In this document: positions 42,480 through 51,407 of the stretch, in pieces
How positions within the stretch are numbered: the first letter of the stretch is position 1
Layout of the letters: every line of letters begins with the position of its first letter
NCBI GenBank assembly: GCA_963836375.1
Contig: CAWIJK010000002.1
Coordinates: forward strand, 1,426,001 to 1,490,000
Reading direction: 5' to 3'
Length of the DNA: 64,000 nt
Origin: CAWIJK01 sp963836375
Lineage (GTDB): Bacteria; Actinomycetota; Acidimicrobiia; Acidimicrobiales; RAAP-2
Program-made: the position numbers and the translations under genes
The notes under the pieces: model-generated
What the model saw: only the letters and a program-made list of their open reading frames with translations
The model's database searches: none
Told to the model about the DNA's origin: nothing

Positions 42480-42611
42480 GACGAACGCTACCCCCGCGCC
42501 GGCGGGCGGCGCCGGGGTCCCAGAAGGCCCCCGCTCCGGGCGCCGGGTCCAGCGCGATGTGCTCAACTGCCGTCGGGGCGCCGCCGCCCCGACGATCGAC
42601 GGAGGTGCCCC

Positions 42612-43493
42612 ATGCCCCCAAGCGAACCCCGCCAGGCCGAGCCGTTCGTCGACGGCCTCGATTTCGGCGAGGCTCCCCGCTGGCACGACGGGCGACTGTG
42701 GTACTCGGACTTCTACCGCCAGGGGGTCTTCTCGGTCGACGAGGGCGGCGACCGGCGCACCGAGCTCGAGCTGACCGACCAGCCCTCGGGGCTCGGGTGG
42801 CTGCCCGACGGCCGGCTCCTCGTGGTCTCGATGGCCGAGCGGGTGCTCTTGCGGCTCGAACCCGACGGCTCCCTCGTGGTCCACGGCGACCTCAAACCCT
42901 GGGCCACCGGGCTGGCCAACGACATGGTGGTCGCCGCCGACGGTCGGGCCTATGTCGGCAACTTCGGGTTCGACCTCGAGGCCCTCTACGCCGGTGGTCC
43001 CGGCGCCCCCCGTCCGTCCACCACCTCGATGATCCGGGTCGACCCCGACGGCACGTCGGTGGAGGCGGCGGGGGACCTGGCCTTCCCGAACGGGACGGTG
43101 ATCCTCCCCGACGGGCGGACCCTGGTCGTCGGGGAGTCCTTCGGTCTCCAGATGACGGCCTTCGACATCGGCGACGACGGCACCTTGTCCAACCGGCGGG
43201 TCTGGGCGCCGCTCGAGAGCGTCGCCCCCGACGGCTGCTGCCTCGACGCCGAGGGCTGCATCTGGGTGGCGAACGCCGCCGGGCGCGAGTGCGTCCGGGT
43301 GGCCGAGGGGGGCGAGGTGCGCGACCGGGTGGCCACCACGCTCAACACCTACGCCTGCATGCTCGGCGGCGCCGACGGCAGGACCCTCTACGCCCTCACC
43401 GCGCCCTCGAGCGACCCGCCGAAGGTCCGGGGCAAAGGGGCGGGCCGCATCGTCCAGGCCCGGGTCGAGGTCCCCGGGGCCGGCCTGCCCTAG
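42612..43493 (+). CDS. SMP-30/gluconolactonase-like protein
   Basis: 293 residues from ATG 42612, GGAGG 10 bp upstream. Six-bladed propeller of the SMP-30 family. Metal ligands appear as the Glu of DFGEAPRWHD, the Asn of TGLANDMVV, a further Asn in AFPNGTVILPDG, and the Asp of VAPDGCCLDAEG. YSDFYRQGVFSVD and GESFGLQMTAFDI are conserved. It probably hydrolyses a sugar lactone or related ester. It stands alone between two leftward genes. Confidence 0.85.
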   Translation: MPPSEPRQAEPFVDGLDFGEAPRWHDGRLWYSDFYRQGVFSVDEGGDRRTELELTDQPSGLGWLPDGRLLVVSMAERVLLRLEPDGSLVVHGDLKPWATGLANDMVVAADGRAYVGNFGFDLEALYAGGPGAPRPSTTSMIRVDPDGTSVEAAGDLAFPNGTVILPDGRTLVVGESFGLQMTAFDIGDDGTLSNRRVWAPLESVAPDGCCLDAEGCIWVANAAGRECVRVAEGGEVRDRVATTLNTYACMLGGADGRTLYALTAPSSDPPKVRGKGAGRIVQARVEVPGAGLP

Positions 43494-43533
43494 ACCGCGG
43501 CCGACGCACCGCGGGACGTGCCGCCGGAAGCGC

Positions 43534-44766
43534 TCAGCCGAGCTTGGTCAGGGCCCGGCGCAGGTTGCGCACGGCCTGGCCGGTGCGCTGCTCGTTCTCG
43601 ATCAGGGCGAAGCGGACGTGCCCGTCGCCGCCGGGTCCGAAGCCGACCCCCGGCGAGGTCGCCACCTCGGCCTCGCGCACCAAGAGCTTCGAGAACTCGA
43701 GCGAGCCCATCTCGCGGTAGGGCTCGGGGATCGGGGCCCAGACGAACATGGTCCCCTTGGGGGGCACCACGTCCCAGCCGATGCGGTTGAGCCCGTCGCA
43801 CAGGGCGTCGCGGCGCGAGTGGTAGATCTCGTTGATCTCCTTGGGGTAGTCCGGCGCCTCGTTCATGGCCACGATCGCCGCAATCTGGATCGGTTGGAAG
43901 GTCCCGTAGTCGAGATAGCTCTTCAGCTTGGTGAGGGCCTGGACGATCTCGGCGTTGCCCACCAGGAACCCCACCCGCCAGCCGGCCATGGAGAAGGACT
44001 TGGTCATGGTGTACAGCTCGACCGCCACGTCCTTGGCCCCGTCGACCTCGAGGATCGACGGCGGTGTGTAGCCGTCGAAGCTGATGTCGGCATAGGCGAA
44101 GTCGTGCACCAGGACCACGTCGTGCTCGCGGGCGAAGGCCACCAGGCGCTCCATGAAGGCCAGGTCGACGCAGGCGGTGGTGGGGTTGTGCGGGAACGAC
44201 AAGATGATGACCCGCGGTTTGGGCCAGGTGTCCTCGAAGTTCTCCATCAGCGAGTCGAAGAAGGCGGCCCCGGGGCTGGGCGCACCCTCGGCCCCCTCGG
44301 CGCCCGGACCGGATTGGCCGGCGACGGGGCCCTCCAGGCGCACGTGGCGGACGTCGGCCCCGGCGAAGAGCGGGGCGTAGATGTGGATCGGGTACGACGG
44401 CGACGGCACCAGGGCGGTGTCACCGGGACCGACCAGGACCCACATCAGGTGCGACAGGCCCTCTTTGGCCCCGATGGTGGTCACCACCTCGTTGTCCGGG
44501 TCGAGCTCGACACCGAATTTGCGCAGGTACAGGTCGCTCACGGCCCGCCGGAGCTTGGGGATCCCCTTGGACGCCGAGTAGCGGTGGTTCCGGGGGTTGC
44601 GCACCGCCTCGGCCAGCTTCTCGACCGCCACGTCGGGCGAGGGGAGATCGGGGTTCCCGAAGCCGAAGTCGATCACGTCCTTGCCGGCCCGGCGCACCTC
44701 GAGCTTGAGCTCGTTAATGGTCGAAAGCACGTAGGGGGGCAGCCCGTTGATCCGGCGGAACTCCAT
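43534..44766 (-). CDS. PLP-dependent class I/II aminotransferase
   Basis: 410 residues from ATG 44766. VIDFGFGNPDLPSP and YSASKGIPKLRRAVSDLY form the entry loop. FPHNPTTACVD gives the Asn/PLP contact, VLVHDFAYADISFDG the Asp/Tyr pair, and TMTKSFSMAGWRVGFLVG the Schiff-base Lys. The overall pattern is that of the AlaA/AlaC and LL-diaminopimelate aminotransferase group. An acidic insert near residues 155-175 (Gly/Ala/Glu-rich) is unusual. Amino-acid specificity is uncertain. Confidence 0.88.
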   Translation of the reverse strand: MEFRRINGLPPYVLSTINELKLEVRRAGKDVIDFGFGNPDLPSPDVAVEKLAEAVRNPRNHRYSASKGIPKLRRAVSDLYLRKFGVELDPDNEVVTTIGAKEGLSHLMWVLVGPGDTALVPSPSYPIHIYAPLFAGADVRHVRLEGPVAGQSGPGAEGAEGAPSPGAAFFDSLMENFEDTWPKPRVIILSFPHNPTTACVDLAFMERLVAFAREHDVVLVHDFAYADISFDGYTPPSILEVDGAKDVAVELYTMTKSFSMAGWRVGFLVGNAEIVQALTKLKSYLDYGTFQPIQIAAIVAMNEAPDYPKEINEIYHSRRDALCDGLNRIGWDVVPPKGTMFVWAPIPEPYREMGSLEFSKLLVREAEVATSPGVGFGPGGDGHVRFALIENEQRTGQAVRNLRRALTKLG

Positions 44767-44832
44767 GTCCAATCCTACGTCCCGCCCCGGCGGTCACCCG
44801 CGCTGCTGGGCCACCGGCGATCGCCGCTGCGC

Positions 44833-45576
44833 TCAGTCACCGGGCGGCCCGGCGGCGCCGGCCGCGGCGACCAGGGCCTCCATCGGCACCGGCCACCCGA
44901 AGACGGCCCAGGTCGCCCCGGCGGCGGCCAGCTCGGCCACCAGCGCCTCGAGGGCGTCGGGGTCGGGGGGTCCCCCCGGGGCCCCGGGGTCGGGGCCCCG
45001 GGTTACGAGCGGGCACGGACCGGCCCAGGTGACCTCGCTGCGGGCGGCCTGTGCGGCGACCGCCTCGGGATCGGCCGCCCACAGGTTGACCGCCACGTGC
45101 TCGGCCTCGGCGACCGCCACCGTCTTGGCCGCACCACCCCCCACCCACACCGGCAGGCCGCGGTCGCGCAGGGTCCGGGCGCACGCCGCCAGCTGGCCCC
45201 GGCGCTCGGGGGCCGGGGCGAAGGGGATCCCGTAGGCCTCGTTCTCGGCCGCGCTGAGATGGTCGCCGGTGCCCAGCACGGCGATGACCCGACCGGGGGC
45301 CAAGAGCCTGAGGGCGTCGAACTCGGCCACGACCACCTCGTTTGGGGCGAGCCCGATCCGGGCCACCAGGGTCCCGAGCGCCAGGCGCGCCGTGCGGCCG
45401 GCCACCGCCCCGAGCACCGGGAACGGGGCGATCGCCGGGCGTTCGGGCTGGCCCATGGGCCACAGGTGGTCGTAGCAGAACACTCCGTCGACTCCGAGGG
45501 CCTCGGCCCGGGCCGCCACCTCGAGGGCGGGCTCGGCCGAGTCGGCGAAGGTCGGCAAGATGACCCCGGTCCTCAC
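44833..45576 (-). CDS. LLM-class F420-type oxidoreductase
   Basis: 247 residues from GTG 45576. GVILPTFADSAEPALEVAARAEALGVDGVF and YDHLWPMG open the barrel. LALGTLVARIGLAP and VIAVLGTGDHLSAAENEAYG give the F420-type ligand loop, and LPVWVGGGAAKTVAVAE the phosphate site. It is shorter than the paralogue at 24513 and of a different subfamily. Substrate unknown. Confidence 0.82.
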   Translation of the reverse strand: MRTGVILPTFADSAEPALEVAARAEALGVDGVFCYDHLWPMGQPERPAIAPFPVLGAVAGRTARLALGTLVARIGLAPNEVVVAEFDALRLLAPGRVIAVLGTGDHLSAAENEAYGIPFAPAPERRGQLAACARTLRDRGLPVWVGGGAAKTVAVAEAEHVAVNLWAADPEAVAAQAARSEVTWAGPCPLVTRGPDPGAPGGPPDPDALEALVAELAAAGATWAVFGWPVPMEALVAAAGAAGPPGD

Positions 45577-45601
45577 CGCCACCCCCGCCCCGCCGCTGGA
45601 C

Positions 45602-46645
45602 TCACCACAACCCACCGGCCCGCGCGGCCAGGGCGGCGCCGACCGCCCCGGCCCGCTCGCCGAAGGCGGCGGCCACGATCCCGATCTCGGGCCGGACCGA
45701 CGCCCCCTCGACGAGCCCGGCGAAGGCACGCCGGGTGGGTGCCAAGAGGAGCTCGCCCGCCTCGATCAGTCCCCCGCCGAGCACGTAGCGCGCCGGGTCG
45801 AGCACGGCGGCCAGGTTGGCCAGACCCAGGGCCACCCACCAGCCGAGCTCCTCGAGCACGGCGAGGGCCCCGGCCTCTCCGCCGATGGCGGCCCGGGTGA
45901 CGTGCTCGCCGCGGACCGCCTCGGGGTCGCCCCCGGCCAGCGACACCACCTCGGCGAGCCGCCCGGCGTAGGCGGCCTCGCGGGCCAGCCGCCCGAGCCC
46001 GGCCCCCGAGGCGTAGCGCTCCCAGCAGCCCCGACGCCCGCACGGGCAGGGCGGCCCGGACGGGTCGACGGTCATGTGGCCGATCTCCCCGGCGAACCCG
46101 GCGGCGCCGGCCAGCACACGCCCCCCGCTGACCAGCCCGCCCCCGATGCCCGTGCCCAGGGTCACCATCACGATGTCGTCGACGCCGCGGGCCGCGCCGA
46201 GCAGCACCTCGGCGGTCGCCGCACAGTTGGCGTCGTTCTCGACCAAGAGGGGGAACCCGGGCAGCCGCGCGCCCACCAGGGTGCGGAAGTCGGCGCCCGC
46301 CGCCCCCCCGAGGTTCGGGGCGAAGACCAGGACCCCGCTGCGGTCGAGCATGCCCGGGGCCCCCACCCCGACCGGCGGTGGTCCGCCGGTCGGTCCCCCC
46401 GTCCCTCCCACCTCGCTGCGCAGGGCGGTGACCACCTCGGCCACGGCGTCGGCGACCTCGGCCCCGGTCCCCCCGGTACCGGTTGGCGGGTCGGGTCGCC
46501 GTTGCTCGACGGCGGCGTGGGGGGTGGGGACCCGGGCCTCGGCCACCACCCGGTCGGCGCGGTCGACGGCCACCCCCAGCACCTTGGTGCCGCCGATGTC
46601 GACCCCGAGGGCGACGGCGGGGTCGTCCCGGCGACCCCGCGTCAC
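45602..46645 (-). CDS. ROK-family glucokinase-like sugar kinase
   Basis: 347 residues from GTG 46645, coupled to the SRPBCC gene by a GTGA overlap. ALGVDIGGTKVLGVAVD is the ATP loop, VENDANCAATAEVLLGAARG the catalytic Asp segment, TLGTGIGGGLVSGG the phosphate motif, and GHMTVDPSGPPCPCGRRGC the zinc-binding ROK signature. Actinobacterial glucokinases (GlkA) belong to this family, and their gene is often beside an SRPBCC gene as here. Glucose as substrate is likely. Confidence 0.87.
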   Translation of the reverse strand: MTRGRRDDPAVALGVDIGGTKVLGVAVDRADRVVAEARVPTPHAAVEQRRPDPPTGTGGTGAEVADAVAEVVTALRSEVGGTGGPTGGPPPVGVGAPGMLDRSGVLVFAPNLGGAAGADFRTLVGARLPGFPLLVENDANCAATAEVLLGAARGVDDIVMVTLGTGIGGGLVSGGRVLAGAAGFAGEIGHMTVDPSGPPCPCGRRGCWERYASGAGLGRLAREAAYAGRLAEVVSLAGGDPEAVRGEHVTRAAIGGEAGALAVLEELGWWVALGLANLAAVLDPARYVLGGGLIEAGELLLAPTRRAFAGLVEGASVRPEIGIVAAAFGERAGAVGAALAARAGGLW

Positions 46646-47088
46646 GCGGAGGACTCGACCCGCGCCTTCAGCTCGCGCAGGGCCGTCGACATGATCCGGC
46701 TCTGAGCCCGCATCTTGATGAAACCGGGGATGGGCACCCGCAGCTCCACCTCCAGGTGGTAGGTGATGTCGGTCCCGCCCCCGGATTCGGCGGCGTCGAA
46801 GACGTAGCTGCCGTCGAGCTTGGTGGTGATGTCCCCCTTGGTCAGGCGCCAGGCCAGGACCCGGGGCGCCTCGGAGTAGTCGTAGGCCAGGGTGTAGCTG
46901 GTGGAGCGGCCGAAGGCGGCGGCCCGGAAGGTCACGAGAAGGGGCCGGTTCTGGGGGTCGCGCTCGTGGACGGCCACCTCTTTGATGTCGGCCGCCCACT
47001 CGGGGTACCGCTCGATGTCGGCGACGACCGCAAAGCAGCGGTCGGGCGGCGCCGTGACGCTCATGTGCTCTGTGGCCTGTTCCGCCAC
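46642..47088 (-). CDS. SRPBCC-family lipid-binding-like protein
   Basis: 148 residues from GTG 47088, chosen because GGGAGG lies 6-7 bp upstream; an ATG two codons earlier has no space for a ribosome site. VTAPPDRCFAVVADIERYPEWAADIKEV is the START/polyketide-cyclase entry, and FIKMRAQSRIMSTALRELKARVE the C-terminal helix. The fold binds hydrophobic ligands. The M. tuberculosis homologue in the matching neighbourhood (Rv2185c type) is uncharacterised in detail. Confidence 0.82.
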   Translation of the reverse strand: MAEQATEHMSVTAPPDRCFAVVADIERYPEWAADIKEVAVHERDPQNRPLLVTFRAAAFGRSTSYTLAYDYSEAPRVLAWRLTKGDITTKLDGSYVFDAAESGGGTDITYHLEVELRVPIPGFIKMRAQSRIMSTALRELKARVESSA

Positions 47089-47124
47089 CTTCATCCTCCC
47101 TGTCGGGACCAGCGAGGCCACACC

Positions 47125-48303
47125 CTACGCGCCGGACCCGGAGGCCCGGGAAGACGGGTCAGCCCCCACCTGGGCGAGCGCCTCGGCCAGCCTAGGGGCG
47201 AGCCGGGCGTAGTCGAAGGATGCCTGGGCCCTGCGCCGGGCCTCGCGGCCCATCCGTCGGCGCAGGGGCGGGTCGGCCAGGATGCGCCGCAGCGCCGCCG
47301 CGACCTCGCCGGGGTCGGCAGGGTTCGGCACCACGATCCCGGTGACACCGTCACAGACCGCCTCGGCCGCGCCCCCCGAGGCACCGGCCACCTGGGGGAC
47401 CCCCGACGCCGCCGCCTCCACGAAGACGATGCCGAACCCCTCCTGCTCGAGACGGGCCCAGCGGCTGCGACAGGGCACGGCGAAGACGTCGGCCGCCGCC
47501 AGCAGGTCCGGCAGGTCGTCGTCGGCCACCGGACCGAGCAGGCGGACCGGAGCGCCGCTGTCGGCCACCAGGCGGGCCAGGCGGTCGGACTCCCGGCCGC
47601 GCCCGCCGATGGCGACCGTCAGGTCGGGGAAGGAGGGGACCAGGCGGCTGGCCGCCTCGATCAGCACGTCCATGCCCTTGCGGGGGACCAGCCGGCTGAC
47701 CCCGACAACGAGGGGGCCGCGGGCCGGCAGCCCGAGACGCCGGCGGGCGGCCGGCTTGTCCCTGGCCAGCATGGGGACGAAGCGCTCGCAGTCCACCCCG
47801 GGGGGCACGTTCAGCACCGGGGGGAGCCGGCCCCCCGTGGCGCGGGCCCCCTCGGCCGCCGGGTAGCCGCCGGCCGAGATCACGAGCGAAGCGTGGCGCA
47901 GGACGTGGGCCAGGGCCTGGCGGGATCCGGGCAGGCGCCCGGGCACCGTCACCTCCGCCCCGTGCAGCACCACCGCGTAGGGCCGGCCCAACCGGGGACC
48001 GAGGAGCCCCAGGGGGAGGGCGGGGTCGAGCACCACCACCGACGCGTCGACCTCGTCGGCCAGGGCGGTGATCCGCCGGACGGCGCCGGGGGTCGGGAAG
48101 TACAAGACGGCCTCGGGGACGCGCTCGATCCGGAACCCGAGCTCGGCCTGGGCGGCGTCGAAGGCCGGGGCGCCCGGGTCAGAGGTGGCGGTGAGGACCA
48201 CGAAGCTCTCAGGGTCCAGGCGCCGCCAGAGCTCCCACAGGTAGAACTGGATGCCGCCGACCTTGGGGGGGAAGTCGTTGGTGACGAGCAGGTGCCGCCT
48301 CAC
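47125..48303 (-). CDS. GT4-family glycosyltransferase (PimB-like mannosyltransferase)
   Basis: 392 residues from GTG 48303. HLLVTNDFPPKVGGIQFYLWEL is the acceptor-side glycine loop of the PimB' group. VVLHGAEVTVPGRLPGSR and VPPGVDCERFVPM follow. VVGVSRLVPRKGMDVLIEA starts the GDP-sugar domain, and EQEGFGIVFVEAAASGVPQVAG is the EX7E motif. It probably adds mannose to phosphatidylinositol mannoside on the inner membrane face. The conserved neighbourhood with SRPBCC and PlsC genes supports this. Confidence 0.87.
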   Translation of the reverse strand: MRRHLLVTNDFPPKVGGIQFYLWELWRRLDPESFVVLTATSDPGAPAFDAAQAELGFRIERVPEAVLYFPTPGAVRRITALADEVDASVVVLDPALPLGLLGPRLGRPYAVVLHGAEVTVPGRLPGSRQALAHVLRHASLVISAGGYPAAEGARATGGRLPPVLNVPPGVDCERFVPMLARDKPAARRRLGLPARGPLVVGVSRLVPRKGMDVLIEAASRLVPSFPDLTVAIGGRGRESDRLARLVADSGAPVRLLGPVADDDLPDLLAAADVFAVPCRSRWARLEQEGFGIVFVEAAASGVPQVAGASGGAAEAVCDGVTGIVVPNPADPGEVAAALRRILADPPLRRRMGREARRRAQASFDYARLAPRLAEALAQVGADPSSRASGSGA

Positions 48304-48351
48304 CGGGCGCAGACCGGCATGGGGGCCCCCGCCGGGGCGGCGGGCCGTGGG

Positions 48352-48564
48352 TCAGACGGCGCGGTCGGCGAAGCGAAGGGTGGGCACCAGCCCGGCTCGC
48401 TCCAGCATGCGCATGGCCCGGGCCTCGTCGGCGTCGATGACGACGGCATCCTCGGGCTCTCGGTCGAGCAGGAAGCTGACGACACAGTCGTCACAGGCGT
48501 CCGTGCCCTGCAGGCTGCACTCGTCGCAGCTGATCGTAAGGGTGGGAGCAGTCGGAGTGGTCAT
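48352..48564 (-). CDS. Small Cys-rich protein, function unknown
   Basis: 70 residues. The N-terminal part holds SCDECSLQGTDACDDC, two CxxC pairs that could bind zinc or an iron-sulfur cluster, then VVSFLLDREPEDAVVID and a helical tail. Homologues of this pattern occur widely in actinobacteria. Position just upstream of the PimB-like gene on the same strand may be operonic. Confidence 0.7.
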   Translation of the reverse strand: MTTPTAPTLTISCDECSLQGTDACDDCVVSFLLDREPEDAVVIDADEARAMRMLERAGLVPTLRFADRAV

Positions 48565-48630
48565 CGTGGTCCCCTTGCCTCTCTGGCGTTGTCCGTCGCT
48601 GTGATGGGGACAGCTTGACCGCGGGGTGTA

Positions 48631-49035
48631 TCACGAGGCCCCGAGCCACGTGCAGCGGACCTGGCGGACCGGGTTGTCCGGGTTGGGGTCGACCAGGACC
48701 ACCGACTGCCAGGTGCCCAGCAGCACCTCTGAGCCCGCCACCGCCAGCACGAGGGAGGGGCTGACGAGGACCGGCAGGAGGTGGTCGGCCCCGTGCCCCC
48801 GCGCCCCGTGACGGTGACGGTAGCGGTCGTCCTTGGGCAAGAGGCGCTCGAGGAGCTCGTCGAGGTCGTCCTCGGAACCCGATCCGAGCTCCATGAGGGC
48901 CAGGCCGGCGGTGGCGTGGGGGGCGAAGACGTGACAGAGCCCGTCGCCGCGCCCGGCACAGAAGCGGGCGACCAGACCGGTGAGGTCGGTGACCCGCCGG
49001 CTCCCGGTCCTGACCTCGGTCAGCTCGGTGTCCAC
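48631..49035 (-). CDS. YjbQ family protein (UPF0047)
   Basis: 134 residues from GTG 49035. CHVFAPHATAGLALMELGSG, YRHRHGARGHGADHLLP and LLGTWQSVVLVDPNP are the three blocks of the family, including conserved His residues. E. coli YjbQ has promiscuous thiamine-phosphate synthase activity; the physiological role is not settled. It starts 5 bp after the thioredoxin-like gene. Confidence 0.87.
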   Translation of the reverse strand: MDTELTEVRTGSRRVTDLTGLVARFCAGRGDGLCHVFAPHATAGLALMELGSGSEDDLDELLERLLPKDDRYRHRHGARGHGADHLLPVLVSPSLVLAVAGSEVLLGTWQSVVLVDPNPDNPVRQVRCTWLGAS

Positions 49036-49040
49036 GCCCG

Positions 49041-49571
49041 CTATCGCTCACCGGGCTCTTCGGGGGCGAGGCGGACCACGTCGGGACCGCCGGTGCCCTC
49101 CCGGGCGCGCCGGAGGTGCTCACCGACCTGGGCCGGGGCCCAGGCCACCCCCTCGGTCACGACCCGGTCGGTCGTCCCGTCCACCAGCACGAAGAACGGC
49201 GGGCCCTGAACGCGATAGGCCCGCCAGGCCCGTCCCGACGCCAGCGGGCGCACCGAGGGCGGGGCCAGGGCCCTCAGCTGGGCAACGTCCTCCTCGGCCA
49301 GATCACGGGTGACGACGACCACCTCCTCGTCGGTGCACAAGCCCTTCCGGCCGGGATCACCGAGGGCCCGCCACAGCTCGAGGCAGCCGTCACAGCCGCT
49401 CGAGAGGAACAAGAGCAGCGTCCAGCGCCCACTCCCCACCACCGACACGGTGCGGGGGGATCCCTCGAGATCGACCCCCGAGACGTCGGCCGCCGACGTC
49501 GCCGGGCGGCCGCGGTAGGTGGGCACCGGCACCAGCCCGTCGAGCGAGGGCCGGGCGCTCCCCTCGCTCAC
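49041..49571 (-). CDS. Thioredoxin-like fold protein
   Basis: 176 residues from GTG 49571, coupled by a GTGA overlap to the upstream zinc-ribbon gene. WTLLLFLSSGCDGCLELWRAL is a thioredoxin-like strand and helix with a CxxC pair (CDGC). VVVVTRDLAEEDVAQL and VQGPPFFVLVDGTTDRVV (the cis-Pro loop is PP-F-F) complete the fold. There is no signal peptide. It resembles TlpA or MauD-like redox proteins, probably cytoplasmic. Confidence 0.72.
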   Translation of the reverse strand: MSEGSARPSLDGLVPVPTYRGRPATSAADVSGVDLEGSPRTVSVVGSGRWTLLLFLSSGCDGCLELWRALGDPGRKGLCTDEEVVVVTRDLAEEDVAQLRALAPPSVRPLASGRAWRAYRVQGPPFFVLVDGTTDRVVTEGVAWAPAQVGEHLRRAREGTGGPDVVRLAPEEPGER

Positions 49572-49837
49572 CGGACCGTCGAGACCTGGCCCGAGCTCCC
49601 GCCCGATCCCGCCCCGTCGTCGAGACCGGCGTCGGCCGCCAGCACCTCGACGGCGTTGCCATGGCCGCACCAGCGGCACGAGACCTCGTCCACCGACTCG
49701 GCCAGGACCTCCTCCTCTTCCACCTCGAGCTCCCCCCCGACGGTGTAGTGGTTGAAGGTCTTCGTCGTCCGGGTCGTGGTGACGTCGAAGCGGGTCAGGT
49801 TGCCGCATGCCGTGCAGCGGTACCGGGTGGTGGCCAC
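49568..49837 (-). CDS. Small zinc-ribbon protein
   Basis: 89 residues. YRCTACGNLTRFDV and SCRWCGHGNAVEVL provide four Cys in two CxxC knuckles separated by an acidic ELEVEEEEVLAES stretch. Likely zinc-binding. Its stop overlaps the start of the thioredoxin-like gene, so the two are made together; a role in thiol or metal handling is possible but unproven. Confidence 0.72.
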   Translation of the reverse strand: MATTRYRCTACGNLTRFDVTTTRTTKTFNHYTVGGELEVEEEEVLAESVDEVSCRWCGHGNAVEVLAADAGLDDGAGSGGSSGQVSTVR

Positions 49838-49885
49838 GGCTCACACGGTACTCGCGCCGCCCGCCGTACCCGGCGGCCGATCCGC

Positions 49886-50626
49886 TCAGAGCCGGCTCAA
49901 GAGCTCGGTCTTCTTGGACTGGAACTCCTGGTCCGAGACGATCCCCCGGCGGCGCAGGTCATCGAGCTGGACCAGCTGCTCGTGGATGGAAGCGGCGCCC
50001 TCAGGGCCCCGGGGGCGCTGCGCCGTTCCTCCCGGCCCGATGGCGAGCGTCCCGTGGGGCGGCGTGGCGGCGAGGGCCGGGGGGGCCGTGACCTGCACCG
50101 GCAGGCTCGGGACCCCGGCCTGGTTGGGTGCCTCGGCCATCACCGGGGCCCGCTCGAGCAGATCCATCTGCTCGTAGATCACCCGCTGGACCAGTCGGAC
50201 CCGACGGACGTCGATCACGGTCACCGGGTCCTCGCCCAACAGATCCACCACCAGGCTGCCCGAACCGAGCACCCGCTCGAAGAGCCTCTGGCGGCAGTGG
50301 ACCTCGCTCACCCTGGTCAGGCGCAGCTGGACCATGTCCCGGCCGAGCACCCCCCGCCGGTAGATGAGCCGGTTGGTGGTCACGATCAGGCTGATGGCGG
50401 CCCAGCGGACGGCCCGCAGGATCAGCCAGATCAGCGGGATGCCCACGACCACCGCCAGGACGTAGGCCGCCCAGACGGGAGCGTCGGGGACCTCGACGGT
50501 GACCACGGCGGCGACAGCCACGACTACCGCCAGGAGGACCACCGGACCCGACAGGAACAGCCAATGGGGCCGGAGGTCGACGAGGACCTCCTCATCTTCG
50601 CCCAGGACCCGACTCGAGATCGGCAC
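49886..50626 (-). CDS. Membrane protein with bacterial PH domain and SHOCT tail
   Basis: 246 residues from GTG 50626. Two transmembrane helices (LFLSGPVVLLAVVVAVAAVV and AYVLAVVVGIPLIWLILRAV), then a bPH2-type domain (SLIVTTNRLIYRRGVLGRDM and RLTRVSEVHCRQRLFERVLG). A Pro-rich linker follows. A C-terminal SHOCT helix pair (QLVQLDDLRRRGIVSDQEF) ends the protein. Such proteins are abundant in actinobacteria; function unknown, perhaps stress-related membrane organisation. Confidence 0.82.
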   Translation of the reverse strand: MPISSRVLGEDEEVLVDLRPHWLFLSGPVVLLAVVVAVAAVVTVEVPDAPVWAAYVLAVVVGIPLIWLILRAVRWAAISLIVTTNRLIYRRGVLGRDMVQLRLTRVSEVHCRQRLFERVLGSGSLVVDLLGEDPVTVIDVRRVRLVQRVIYEQMDLLERAPVMAEAPNQAGVPSLPVQVTAPPALAATPPHGTLAIGPGGTAQRPRGPEGAASIHEQLVQLDDLRRRGIVSDQEFQSKKTELLSRL

Positions 50627-51038
50627 CCGAGCCAGCGTACTTGGCAGCCTCTCCTCTCTTGGGTTCTTGGGCCGGCAAACGGAGCAGAAGAACGTCCTGG
50701 TGACAGGAGGGAGGAGGGGAAGTGGGAGGACCCGACGGTATGAGTGCAGGCCCAGCGCCTCTGACCAAACGGTCTGACGCTCGGAAGATGCGCAACCGGC
50801 GGATCGAACTGGAGCCGGTCAATCGATGGCAGACGGGAACTGGAAGGGGCGGTCGAGAGTCGCGATTCGCCTTTCGGCGGAGTCCAGCCGAAGGGTCGGT
50901 GACCATCCGGAAGCAACGTTCGGGGAGCAGTGTGAAGGCCGGAGCGTAGTGAACCATGGGGTCCGCTTGCCCCAGGGCGGCGCCAACAGCCCCTGGCATT
51001 AATCCTCGGTCTCAGACGTCCACTCGCCCACGACGTCT
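50627..51038. other. Region left of the IS3 element, no gene recognised
   Basis: About 410 bp. No open frame shows family motifs. It includes stretches that are less G+C-rich than the core and probably marks the start of acquired DNA. An imperfect inverted repeat around AGACGTCC/ACGACGTCT (51013-51038) abuts the IS left end. Confidence 0.4.
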
Positions 51039-51080
51039 TGAACCGCCCCGGGAATCCTGGAGGCTCCTTCCCTTGAGAGG

Positions 51081-51407
51081 ATGGAGCAATGCCAAGGACC
51101 ACCGTACTCCCCGGAGGTGCGTGAGCGGGCCGTCCGGATGGTACTTCGAGCACCGGGACGAGTACCCCTCCGAGTGGGCGGCGATGACGTCGATCGCCGG
51201 CAAGCTCGGCATGACCGCCGAGACGCTGCGGAACTGGGTCCGCCGGGCCCAGGTCGACGACGGCGTGCGGCCGGGCTGACCACCGACGAGCGCCAGCGGC
51301 TGAAGGAGCTCGAGAAGGAGGACAGAGAGCTCCGCCGGGCCAACGAGATCTTGAAGGACGCCTCGATTTTCTTCGCGACCGAGCTCGACGGTCGAACGAA
51401 GAAGTAG
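51081..51407 (+). pseudogene. IS3 OrfA (helix-turn-helix protein), two compensating frameshifts
   Basis: The start reads YSPEVRERAVRMV. A one-base insertion near 51142 moves the message to another frame (EHRDEYPSEWAAMTSIAGKL, GMTAETLRNWVRRAQVDDG), and a missing G near 51277 returns it to LTTDERQRLKELEKEDRELR, RANEILKDASIFFATELD. Helix-turn-helix and leucine-zipper parts are thus all present but not in one frame. Confidence 0.8.

Noticed and set aside
50756..51000. Group II intron-like segment left of the IS
   Set aside because: Some phrases looked suggestive (GTGAAGGCCGGAGC), but neither intron boundaries nor a maturase were found.
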